From Stictocephala bisonia (lineage: Eukaryota > Arthropoda > Insecta > Hemiptera > Membracidae), in assembly GCA_035578905.1 (NCBI GenBank), contig JAQJVL010000203.1, positions 124,001 to 188,000 of the forward strand: a DNA stretch of 64,000 bases, written 5' to 3'. Shown here piece by piece: positions 12,879 to 23,504 of this stretch (position 1 is the first letter of the stretch; the number at the start of each line of letters is the position of its first letter). Under the pieces are notes generated by a model, which saw nothing but the letters and a program-made list of their open reading frames with translations, was not told where the DNA came from and ran no database searches. Made by a program: the position numbers and the translations under genes.

Positions 12879-13900
12879 ACACTTTGGCTGCGGATCCCAT
12901 ATTTTTACGGAGTAGTGTAACTTCCGATGAATGCGGATCCCGTAGTTTTACGGGACCGATGTTTTAATTTTGTTAAATAGCCAATTGGGTATTAATACAG
13001 AGTCGTGTACTCTATATGGCCTCTAGTGATGTAAGTGTTCACCGGTATTAATGTAGCTTATCACTGATTTTATATCCATTTGTTACTATTTTTATATTTA
13101 ACCCTATTTAGGCCCAGCGACTAGTAACTAGTCGATTTTTGCGGTACTCATTGAGTGTACTACGATTGCACTCAAGTTATCAATGAATAGAAGCGACTGC
13201 TGTGTTTATAACAATGTAGCCTACTTCTTATGATATAAACTTGAAAAAATGTATACTTATATCGGTGAACAACTTGTAAATATGTAAATCGATTCATAAT
13301 GTAGGAATACATTTAGAATTATGTTTAGTTTAATTTAGGAATATTTATTTTATTTTTCAATAGTTGAATTATTTCTTGTGCGTAATAACAACAGACCTAG
13401 CGCCATTGGAAAACAAGAGGGTAATAGAGTAGATCACTGTAGGAGTTGCTAATGCTTACGAGGGTTAGAGCCAAAAATAAAAAATGTTAAGCTTAATCCA
13501 TAAACAGTAACGCATGTTAAGAATTTAATTTTAATACCATCGGCATGATAGGGTATTTACAGCAGACATACAGCGTAATAAGCGTAAAGCTGGAAATAAA
13601 GTACTTGTTCAAAGTTTGAAAAGAGTTTCTTTGCAAATAATATTTTATGTTGTTTTGAACGTAGAAAATATCAGTGTTTTTAGTCATTTAAAAATGAAAT
13701 AAGTAATACATACTACACAAGACTCTTGTTTTGATTAATATCCTAATATAGAAATTAAAAGTTGGAGTCGTAGGTAATTATGAGGTTGCATAAATTGTTT
13801 TATAGTTAATACCATCGTGTTTGGTATAATTTTTCTTATTTATTTCTATACACTTCAGGAATACTTTAATAAGTTAAAAATTCCGAGCCGCATAAAAAAG
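12879..13900. mobile_element. possible piggyBac-like element
   Basis: TTAA (12875-12878) precedes ACACTTTGGCTGCGGATCCC. A TTAA at 13901-13904 follows an end whose reverse complement is CTTTTTTATGCGGCTCGG. The ends match only partly. GCGGATCCC recurs inside the left end. Boundaries are tentative. Confidence 0.4.
13102..13464. mobile_element. possible nested piggyBac-like MITE, 363 bp
   Basis: TTAA then CCCTATTTAGGCCCAGCGAC on the left. The right end in reverse complement reads CCCTCGTAAGCATTAGCAAC and is flanked by TTAG. About 60% of the terminal 25 bases agree. The left subterminal region holds a short palindrome (GACTAGTAACTAGTC). Confidence 0.45.
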
Positions 13901-14399
13901 TTAACCAGTGCAGTGGTACTGGCAATAGGTGAGTGATCGAAGGACGGCCCGGGCCGGTTGCAGATAGCTAGGGGTCCATCGGCCAAGTTAGTGTATACAG
14001 AGAATAGTTTGTAACAGTGACTACATTCGCTTATCTACACTCATTCGAAACCCATATTCGCCCATATCTTTACCATCGGCGTCTTAAGAATTAAAATAAA
14101 ATTGATATTTTTGAATTAGTGACTAGCAGTAGTGACTAACTCTCAGCACAACTGTGAAATGTAAATCTAACTGAAAATAATGACTTAACTTCATCACGAA
14201 AATATATCTCAAAAAGACAGTATATATTCATATTTCACTTACCAAACAAAGTTTATGAATACACTAGAACGTGCTTAATAGACTGTAAACACAAATAAAG
14301 AAAGATATAATAATTAATTACTCATAAGTCCATAATGTTTTCTGTTTTCCATGCTGTCAACATAGCACGTTTGGCTGGTCTGTCTTGACATGGTATCTA

Positions 14400-15740
14400 C
14401 AGGATGGTGCACGAAATGATCCAACATTTAGTTTTGTTAAAGAAAATTTATTGTGAATGCAATGCAGTAAAGTTTGATATAAATTGTTTACTGCATAGCT
14501 GGACATTAGTTTAAGGCCATTACATGTTCAATGTGGCCACCTTCTTGTCTGACAACTGCTTCAACACGAACGCTTATGTTATTGATGACTCTGCGACACA
14601 TATCCTCGGTTATCTCATTACGTGCCTCAAGGATTAGCACTCGCAGATCCATCAGTGTGTTAGGATGTTTAGGGAAGATCTTCTCCTTCAGAAATCCCCA
14701 AAGAAAATAATCACACGAATTCAATTCATGAATGTCTGGGGGCCAGTTATGGCCACATGCAAAACGATTAGCAAATCGGTTTGAAATAACATTTTGGTTG
14801 AAATGTTCATGCAGAAAGTCTAAAACAACATTAGCCGTGTGTGGTCTGGCTCCATCCTGCACGAACCACTGGTTCTCTAATTGAAACCCTTTTGCGATAA
14901 ATTGAGGTACAACATAATAACGTAGCATGTCTATATAACGCTCGCTCTACACAGTATGTTAAAAAAAGAACATCATGTCATGGCTCGAGCATGTATTTCT
15001 TGTAATTCTTGTAATTGTAAGCATCATGTAATTCTTGGAGCATGATGGATTTTTTCATGTAACACAAGTGATTTTTGAAAGCCCAAAAACGCACATTTTG
15101 TTTATTAACAACACCCTCTAAGTGAAAAGTGTCTCACCTGAGAACCAAACATTGTTAATCAATATGTCTTGATCAACAGCCCATTCTGCGAAAAACCATT
15201 CGTTGATGTTTTTTGTCAATCGTTAATTTGGGTAACACTGTAATTTCGTATGGATAAAAATGCAAATCTTTTTTAAAATTCGATGGACAGATCGCCTAGA
15301 AATGTGAAGATTTGCTTCCGCTTTTCTAGTCGACTTGCCTGGACTCCTCACCCACCAACCCTGCTCTGAAAGCTTCAACATTCTGTGGAAGGCCGTTAAC
15401 GCTTCCTCTCAGACTGAGCCATCACTATTAAATTTTTCATAAAGTCTACGTATAGTTTTAAATGATGGTGACTGGCAAGTTTGAAAATGAGCACGAAACC
15501 GTCTTTGTGTAAGCACCACACTTTTTGTTTCATTAAAAACAACACAGTCTTTATGCATTGATCCACAGACAACCTTCCTTTGTCAGCCATCTTGCAACAA
15601 TAATAATAACGGAAGCGGAAACACAGGGAACTAATCTCCATGAACAGCTGATAGTTTTGCCAACTTACAACACAGTAATACTAGGTAACCGGAACAAATA
15701 CTACCAAAACAAATGTTGGATCATTTCGTGCGCCACCCTG
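14400..15740 (-). mobile_element. IS630/Tc1/mariner-type transposon, 1341 bp
   Basis: Terminal inverted repeats of about 30 bp begin CAGGATGGTGCACGAAATGA (left) and CAGGGTGGCGCACGAAATGA (right, reverse complement), with two differences, and both abut TA. A decayed transposase fills the minus strand. The within-window empty site at 12669-12670 confirms the borders. Confidence 0.9.
14506..15590 (-). pseudogene. decayed DDE transposase (DUF4817-type N-terminus)
   Basis: This would be the transposase of the surrounding 1341-bp element. The start at 15590 reads MADKGRLSVDQCIKTVLF, resembling the DUF4817-like helix-turn-helix head common in insect transposases. A frameshift follows within about 20 codons. 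The last 140 codons (14506-14928) are open and contain QDGARPHTANVVLDFLHEHF and, 47 residues after that Asp, CDYFLWGFLKEKIF. The first catalytic site appears as VWFSGETLF, so the expected Asp of SDE is Gly. Head and middle are broken, so it cannot make a full enzyme. Family placement is from recognisable motifs, and the exact clade is uncertain. Confidence 0.85.
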
Positions 15741-16194
15741 TATGTCACAAATGTTTAAGTCTAGTTTTCTTTTTAGCGCATATGTAACACAGTCATAATT
15801 TCTCTTCACTTATATCTCATTATTCCATACATTTAAGTCAAATTGCAGATATTGAAATAGATATTTCAATTTCTATTTAAAAATATTTCAAATTGGAACT
15901 CTTCTTATTTAGTAAGATATTTTAGTTTTATTTCAGATCTATTCTAAATTATTCCTTAAAAGATTAAAAACAATTTGAGTCAACAGTCATCAAAGAAATT
16001 CATATATAAATTGAAACCTGAGCCGAGTTTTTGAAAACCTGAATCACTAGAGATGCATCAAATGAATGTCAATATTGATAATAAATGGATGAAAAAGGCC
16101 AGTGCTTTAATTAAGCAACTCAAATATGCTTTATATCTTTTGTTGACTCAGCTGTAATCCCTATTTTAACTTATTATTTAATAATGTTTATTGC

Positions 16195-16355
16195 AGGCCT
16201 AGTGGCTAAGGCTATGAACTATAAAGGGCCAAGTCCAAGGTTTGACTCCCCATTTGAGCTAAACGGTCAGTACTTCATTCGTTGAATAAAGTTAACATAT
16301 GTCTGGAACTTTATTATGGGCCTGTAGGCCATGTAAACTGGCGAGTGATGATAAA
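16195..16355 (+). repeat. SINE family B copy
   Basis: tRNA-like head with CCTAGTGGCTAAGGC and the B-box-like GGTTTGACTCC, then the family tail (GGGCCTGTAGGCCATGTAAA, CTGGCGAGTGATG) and an A-rich end. Confidence 0.65.
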
Positions 16356-16559
16356 AAAAAAATGGTAAATGAACGGTTTTTCTCTAGGTTATTTCAAAGA
16401 AATCCTCTTAATTTAGAAAGTAAAATCTTACTTACATTGCAATTTACTTGTATGTTTTGTGGTAGCTGCCATATCTGGGAGGTCACAAAATGGTGACAGT
16501 CCAGCTACCAGATTTGTTGCTCATTTAGAACTACCAAGAGTGTACGTACAGCTTTAAAG

Positions 16560-16985
16560 AATTGCTGTTGACGCGAACAACATCGAAACCCACCTCTACA
16601 TACTGCTTTACATTTGAGCAGATCAAACTTCTTGCCCAATACCAGCTGGGCCGTAGCGTGGAACAGTTTTGATGGATGGAATAAGTTCCTTATTAACGAT
16701 CCGTCAATACCTGTATGTGGGATGAACCTCCCCCGTAGGGAGTGGACACTCTTGAATCAATTCCGAACTGGCGTTGGCAGATGCAATTACTGGAAGTATA
16801 GATGGGGATTGACACTAGATCAGTCATGTGATTGCGGGGAGTCCATCTAAACAATGTATCACATAGTTACAGAGTGCCCCCTGCGCTCTTTTACAGAGGG
16901 ATTGGTCAGCATACATAGAATCAGTGAGGCAGGTCTTAGATGGCTCGATAGATTGAACTTAACTTTGTGACAGGAGATCACTTTA
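16560..16985 (+). pseudogene. LINE 3' fragment (C-terminal domain of reverse-transcriptase polyprotein)
   Basis: Translation around 16650-16975 gives MNLPRREWTLLNQFRTGVGR, then WGLTLDQSCDCGE, then (after a stop) TMYHIVTECPLRSF and GLRWLDRLNLTL. This order, including the CxCG...HIVxECP zinc-knuckle-like block, is the typical C-terminus of non-LTR retrotransposon polyproteins in insects. Only the end survives, consistent with 5' truncation on insertion. A more decayed relative lies at 51480-51690. Confidence 0.75.
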
Positions 16986-17086
16986 CATTTTATAATCAAT
17001 GAATATAAAATCATGACTTTTGTATATTTATCCAAATATACATCGCAGCTTTATATTTATCAAACGGTAGCTGACAACAAACCATA

Positions 17087-17088
<2 letters not shown>

Positions 17089-17118
<30 letters not shown>
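17089..17118. repeat. (AT)15 microsatellite
   Basis: Thirty bases of uninterrupted AT dinucleotide. Confidence 0.95.
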
Positions 17119-17120
<2 letters not shown>

Positions 17121-17579
17121 TTACTTGTAAGCAAATTCGTAAGGTGAAGCTAAATGACAAAGGACTGTAACTAGTGTCTATGTGGTTCCACTAATAGTCC
17201 TTGAGTCCTTGAATGTTAGCAGGACAGCTGTCATAATTATTTACTCTATAGAGAACGTGGGATAATGTCAGTCTGCAGTATTAAAATCAAGATTAAAAAA
17301 CCAAAATCAACATACTTTTAATTTTTTTGAATTTTTTTAACATGCTTCAAAATTCACATTTCAATTTTTTTTGTTCAAAAGATATAACAGAGGAATATTT
17401 TGTCTGTAAAATATGTATCTTAAAAATGCAGTTTTATTTTTCGTCTTTAGTAAACATAAGAGATTTTTCATTATGAAACTGATATCTGATATTTTATATA
17501 AAAAAATAATGAAATGAATTTATTTTTGGATGAAACAGTACTGAAGGAATACTACATTTCTTCTTTTAGAATATGTTAA

Positions 17580-18080
17580 AGGGCACTAGGCCAGGAAATA
17601 GTATTTTATGAGAGGTACGACAGCAGCATACCTACCGAACGAGACAAGTCCACTAACATATTGCTGAAGAGAACATATAAAGAGAAATATGTTTATAATT
17701 GTACATTACACAAATTTTCAGTGCTAGTGGATTAAGCATAGTGACACTGTACCAACTGTATTTTTTAATACAGCCCAACCCCACAACCTCTGTATCCATC
17801 TTTCCATTGTCACTTGTGCTACACTTGACACAAGGTGTAAGGTTGAAAGTGTATCAACAGTACACTTTCAACCTTTCTTTGGTTATTTAATTCCTTATTC
17901 TATCTCTTCTGCTAATCTTCTCTATTCCTCTTAAAAATATTACTTTAGTCTTTATCTACTCACCTGAGGAAAGTGGCAGTGGCACTGAAAATTTGTTTAA
18001 TGTGAATTTTCTGTATGTCTTCTCCAATGCAAGCTGTCAGTGGACTTGTTTTATAAGGTAAGTTAAGTGATGCCCTATTT
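17580..18080 (+). repeat. foldback repeat S3, copy 1, with hammerhead-like core
   Basis: The right arm (17950-18075) reads ACTCACCTGAGGAAAGTGG through GTGGACTTGTTTTATAAGG to GATGCCCTATTTCTG. A degraded inverted arm starts near 17590 (GACAAGTCCACTAACA). CTGAGGA (17964-17970), an extra A, the hairpin AGTG/CACT, GAAA (17987-17990) and AUUU form a hammerhead-like core. Helix I is poor in this copy. Confidence 0.6.
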
Positions 18081-18574
18081 CTGATAATACTAAATTTCTT
18101 CTTTTAAACTTCTTCATCTTCATATTCAGTATCTATCTAATTAAGTCACATTTTTCAAACCATATATGGCATAGTAAATGCTGCTAACTAGTTTATGTTA
18201 TATCAAAATCAAAAAATAACTCTACTTTTGTCCACGGATTAATATTATTTAAAACTATTCTAGTTATCATTTTAGATCTCAAGAAGAGTTTAACGAACAG
18301 TTTGTAATTATATTTATAATTTAAGTAATAGTTTATATTTATATAACTAAACACATCATATTAAACCTGACCTAAAATTTCAAACTTTGTAAATATGAAC
18401 ATTGTAAACACAGAATAATTTCATAAATTATAAAATCAAGTGCGACGTAGACTTACTTCCTAGTGCACGAGGGCAACATATTCTTTGATGGCTAAATAGT
18501 TTACACTCTCAGCAACGTCCTGACTTCCCTAAAACTACTTAAAAGGAAATAAATCTCTTTGCCCAATCATAAAC

Positions 18575-21500
18575 AAAAATCAACAATCATAATCTTAAGA
18601 TAAAACATTGGAATGCTGGAGGCCTGACCCAAGCAAAAAAAAAATTGAATTAAAAACTATTATAAGTAAAGGAGATATTTATGTATTTTGTAGCACAGAA
18701 GTAAACTTAACAAAACAATCACTTCCAAGATACAACTTTGAAAGTTATAATATCTATATAATGGAAAAATATAGGCAGGTAGCTAGTGGTATATTAGTAG
18801 GTGTACGCAATAATCTAACAACAACCTTTGAACTTATTAAGGAAATGGGTGACACAAATGATAAATCAGAAGTAGTTCTATTAATCAGAAGTAGTGTGGA
18901 AAATAAGTAACCATTTAAAAATATATTCAGTTTACAATCCACCACATAATTCTCCAGAATTTGACTACTTAAAAATTTCTAGTAAAATCGTTATTATTGG
19001 CTTTTTTAATGCACACTTTAAAAGAGTAAGCAACACTGATCAAAACTACTCTGGAAAAGCTATTGAAGATTTACTCAATACTGCAAATGTTGAATTAATA
19101 TATAAATATAATGATACACCATCTTATTCACATTATAATGGGACAACCAGTGATCCAGACCTTCTACTTGCTTCCTCAGACTTAGTTTACAACACTGACA
19201 GAATACTAATTGAAGATCCTGAAGTTGGACACATAATAATGATACCTAAAATTAAAATTAATGCTTCAAGAAATAAAAATCCATCTAACATCAGACCTTC
19301 CTGGAATTAAAAAAAAAAAAAAAACAGATTGGACCAATTTTACAATACACTTGAGATAGATTTGAATGAAAATAATATAGATTTTAATCAAAACCCTGAT
19401 AAATATGTGACACTATTACAAAAATTTTCCTTAGTTCAGCTAAAAAATATATCCCATATGATAAACCAAACAAATACAAATGTTTTTGGACAACAGAATT
19501 AAGTGAAATGAAAAAACTAAGAGACAACTTAAGAATTAAGGCTGAACAAGAAAAAAAGCCAAGAATCAGTAAACAAATGGAAGAACAAAGCAGAAATAAT
19601 TAAAATGGCTGTAAATGATGCAAAAAGAAATACATGTAACTCTATCATCTCCAACATAAATTTCAACAAAGATTCTGCAAAAACATTCAAATTTCTTAAT
19701 AAAATTCAAAATAAAAGTACTGAGTTAAAAAAGAACCAATAAAAAAGGTAATAACTAAATAATAAACGACAAAAATATTAGTAATGAATTTGTTAAATTT
19801 TACTCTAGATCTCAAAAGAAAGTTAGCAAATTTAAAACGGAAATTGATGAAAAAAAGAAAAGAAAAGTATAAAACAATCTCTAGAAAATACAACTATTAA
19901 AACTAATAGCATTTTTTCTTATGCATTTTAACCATCAGAACTAAATATTGCTATTAATCAATTAAAAATTAAAAAGGCACCAGGTGCTGATGGGTTACAT
20001 GCTGAATTTTTCATCCATTTTGGCCGCAAAGCAAAATCCACAATACTCAAACTCTTCAGTCAGATTTGGAACCTGGGAATAATACCAACAAGATGGAAAC
20101 AAGCAATAATAATTCCAACATTAAAAAAAGACAAACCCACAACGAACAAATCAAGTTATAGACCTATTACTTTAACAAGTGTTTTAGACAAGATAATGGA
20201 AAGAATGATCAATAAAAGACTTAATTGGTTCCTTGAAGAACACTCCCTACTATCTCATTCACAAGCTGGTTTCTGCTATCACAGATCTACAAATCAACAC
20301 TTAGTAACACTCAGTCAGCACATCAAGAACAGCAATAACAGAAGTAATATACTAACTGCAGTTTTTGTTGATATCAAATGTGCTTATGACTCCATAAGGA
20401 GAGAACACTTACTAAAAAATATGGTAAATATTGGTGTAAAAGATTTTATGTTACAATGGTTCCAACAATTCTTATTACAACAATGTATTCGTGTTAAGTA
20501 TGGTCAAGCTTTATCAAAATCAAAAATATTACAAATAGGTCTTCCCTAAGGTAGACCTATTTGTAACTAGCTGTACATTATTCAATATATATATATATAT
20601 ATATAATTGACTTAAGAAACTCACTGAAATCAGTTAAGGGCATTAACATTCTCATGTACGCAGATGATGTAGTTATGTGGATAGAAACATCTAAATACAA
20701 TGCAAAAAATAAAACTGAAACTATCCTCAATGAAGCACTTTTACAGTCGTATAAACGGAGCAATGGAAATGGTATGACAGTCAATATTGACAAAACTTAC
20801 TTCCAATCTTTTTCCCTCTGTCATGAACCAATACATCCACAACTAAAATTTAATGATAAAATCCTTGAGCAGATAAAAACAGTAAATATCTTGGAGTAGT
20901 ATTTGATAATAAATTAAGTTGAAAAAGTCAAATTGAAAATGTAACAAAAAAAATAGTAAAAATCTCAATATTTTTAAAAGATTATATGGTAGTAAAAGGG
21001 TAACATGTCAACATTAAATAAAACATACATCTATAAATACAACCTAATTTAACATATTGCTGTGAAGTACTTATAACTTCTAATCAGACAATTAAATACG
21101 CTTGAATGTATTCAAAACCAAGCATTAAGGCTAATTACAGGAGCAATTAAAACTACACCCATTAATGCAATGGTTGCTTTAACAAAGCACATGCCAATAG
21201 AAATGATTATTCAAGAAAAAGCACTTATTTTATATGAAAATTTGTTAAGACTACCTAATAATACATTTTGTAAAAATCCTTCAAACTCAGTTGAAAAGCT
21301 CAAAACTCAAGATGGTTTTATTTAAAAAATACATCAATGTCAAATTACTTATAATTTATCTTTTCTTGCAGAATGCTTTTTAATTCCTGAAAACCCAATT
21401 GAAATTAATAACTTAAAATTCAACTTAAACTTAACAAAAACTACCAAAAAATCTGACCTAAACCCAGAAATACTAAAACAACTAAGTATAGAGACAATAG

Positions 21501-22345
21501 ATCAAAATTATCCAACACCTTTTTGGACTCATATTTATACAGATGGTTCAAAACTAACCCAGCAGTCTTCGGTTGGTGCTGGAGTTTTTTCTGAACTATT
21601 TTCTCACTATCAAACACTTGAATCCTAGGACTTAGGCTTAAGCGGCCGGTGTCATAACTAGAATCTACAGTTTCCGGTGACAACCGCGTCAAGGTACTAT
21701 CTACAATATTTACAAGATGACCAGACGTTTCGCCCATACTGTGATGTGGCATCCTCAGTGGTTTCTCTGAGACTGAGGTAGGTCTTGTAAATATTGTAGA
21801 TAGTACCTTGACGCGGTTGTCACCGGAAACTGTAGATTCTAGTTGAAACACTTGAATCGTTTAAAACTGCCTTTGATGGTGAAATAGCTGCAATAAAACT
21901 AGCTGTAAATAAATTAGAACATGAATGTATACAACCTAAAAACATAGTCTGATTGTGACTCAAATCACATTAAGCATTTGTATCATCAAAATGGAATCAA
22001 AAGAACTAGGAGGCAGAAAATTTTAAAAACTTAAACTAGCAAAAGAGAATTATTCCAAGGATTCTTCACTTATTCAAAGAAATGTAATTAGCTACAAACT
22101 ACTTAACATAAGTAGCAACAAAAATCCACCCATCAACAACACAACTCCTTTACAAGCAAAAAAAATTAATTTCTAAAAACAATATTCCAATTCTAAATAA
22201 ACGAAATAAAAAACAAATCATGAAAGTTTTAAATAATATCCAGTTCCAGAAAATGCGTTTGCTGCTTTACTCTGAAAACAGACATGACTGCCTTGAAAGT
22301 ATCTCATGACGCTTCGGAATTATGAACCAATGATTTATGTAATTC
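18575..22345 (+). pseudogene. RNase H-bearing LINE (LINE A), copy 1, decayed ORF2
   Basis: Retrotransposon polyprotein fragments in order: an endonuclease domain starting near 18600 (HWNAGGLTQA, then SVYNPPHNSPEF), a reverse transcriptase (KAPGADGLHAEFF near 19980, YRPITLTSVLDKIMERMI near 20160, AGFCYHRSTNQHL, FVDIKCAYDSIRREHL near 20370, GLP near 20540, MYADDVVMW at 20654), an RNase H start (YTDGSKLTQQ near 21535, AGVFSELFSHYQTLE), and a C-terminal zinc-knuckle region. It is broken by many frameshifts, including one in the A9 run at about 18635-18645. The endonuclease motif GDFNAH reads GFFNAH, so the catalytic Asp is gone. RNase H is split by the S1 insertion at 21625-21845. From about 21950 the sequence matches copy 2 only with many small indels. 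Confidence 0.85.
21625..21845 (-). mobile_element. foldback retroposon S1 (221 bp) with hammerhead-like core
   Basis: Flanked by a perfect 13-bp duplication (AAACACTTGAATC at 21612-21624 and 21846-21858) inside the LINE RNase H region. The two arms of 62 bp (21656-21717 and 21783-21844) are perfect inverted repeats. On the minus strand the centre reads ACCA-CTGAGGA-T-GCC...GGC-GAAA-CGUC-TGGT. ACCA/TGGT gives helix I, GCC/GGC helix II, ACGU a self-complementary helix III, and GUC the predicted cleavage triplet at 21726-21724. Confidence 0.75.
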
Positions 22346-23120
22346 ATCGATTTATAACTAGACCGCATATAAATTTTTAAAAATTAACAAACTAATTTTA
22401 GTTTGAAATGAACCCTTACATTGTTCTTGATCAAATACTTGTGCTCTAATAAATAAAAAAGTATTAGTTGATTAAGACTGCATCATTCCCAGCGGTTGTG
22501 GTAGTTTGCCAACACGGCTTAAGAATCACAAAGTTTGTCTCTGATCACTGTAGTAGGTACCATTTGACTAACCTATCCAAATCTCCCTACTCGGCCTCGC
22601 TGACTGGCACATATTCCATACTTATTATTGAACAGAGATTATATTCTGTGGAGAACAGTGGGCCCACTACTATCCCACCTCTTCTTGACCATGCTTTGAT
22701 TATTTGACCTTAGGTAATTTCACATCCCAAACCTACCATATCTATAGTACAAACATCAAGAGTGTAATCCATTTTGCATGAACTATATCTACACTGTATC
22801 ATTAAACAAGTACAGAAACAATTCAGAGCCATGCGACCAATAGTACATGAGTTATGAGATAGGCAGGTTCAATCAAAAAAATTGATCACTTGATTGACAA
22901 AAATTTTGATTATACCAATATCTCTACTAACTAACGCCATAAACTTGTAAAAAAAAAAATAAGTCATTTCATTTCCTCTCACTTTTTTTTTATTAAAAAA
23001 AAACCTTCATTCGCCAGTTCAGATGACTGCAACTTTATTCAACAAGTGAGTACTGACGCTCATTGGCATCCCCTTTACCTCCAAACAGCTTTTAGTCCTT
23101 CAGTCATAAAAAACACTATT
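21950..23120 (+). other. error-rich duplicate of 24.85-26.17 kb
   Basis: Collinear with 24850-26170 but full of single-base losses, many in homopolymers: AAAACAGACATGAC versus AAAACAGGACATGAC, and CAGATGACTGCAAC versus CAGATGGACCTGCAAC. Upstream of about 21950 the same duplication is nearly identical. The abrupt change suggests unpolished sequence or a false (haplotig) duplication rather than natural decay. Confidence 0.65.
22478..22665 (+). pseudogene. garbled copy of transporter exon 1
   Basis: Aligns with exon 1 at 25477-25655: GTTGTGGTAGTTTGCCA...ACACGGCT...CTCTGATCACTGTAG...GGACTAACC corresponds to the exon's GGTGGTCAAGG...CTCTGATACTGTAG...GGACTAACCC. Many indels destroy the frame. It is part of the error-rich duplicate, so it may be an assembly artefact and not a true pseudogene. 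Confidence 0.55.
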
Positions 23121-23504
23121 TTTAGCACTTGCATTCCGAATTTTTACAAGTTCGGCACTAAAACGAAGTTTCATTAGCGATAAACGATCACTAGAACTAC
23201 TGATACTACTGTTCACTTGTGACATTTTCAAGCAACAATACAGTGGCACGACAGAACAGAACTGAAGCGTAGGCCTAGCACAATACTGTGGCGTGACGGA
23301 ACAGAACTGAGAGCAGCGTTATAGCGGGGATGGGCGGGGGGAGTAGGTGAGGCAAGCACGTTGTAACTTGAAAACAATGGAACAGACAGATTTTTAACTC
23401 TGCCTGAACTCCAGCAGGCATTCTTTAGAATGCCTAGGCAAAGTATGAAATGTTTAAAATTTCACACTTTGCCTGCTTACTTTTGGCAATGTATAGAATG
23501 CCGG
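23120..23504. other. unique spacer between the two LINE A copies
   Basis: GC-richer non-coding sequence. Contains a direct duplication around CGTGACGGAACAGAACTGA (23225-23310) and a hairpin (GGCAAAGTATGAAA with TTTCACACTTTGCC, about 23432-23474). No gene is seen. Confidence 0.5.

Larger units (their letters stand above)
14353..15847 (+). repeat. dispersed repeat R1, copy split by a transposon
   Basis: The pieces 14353-14399 and 15743-15847 align end to end with 12631-12779. Between them lies the 1341-bp element at 14400-15740, flanked by TA on both sides. Confidence 0.7.

Noticed and set aside
21441..21851. Minus-strand frame with MPHHSMGETSGHLVNIVDS, conserved in two copies
   Set aside because: It is a reading frame through the S1 foldback element and LINE antisense. 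The conservation reflects the repeat.
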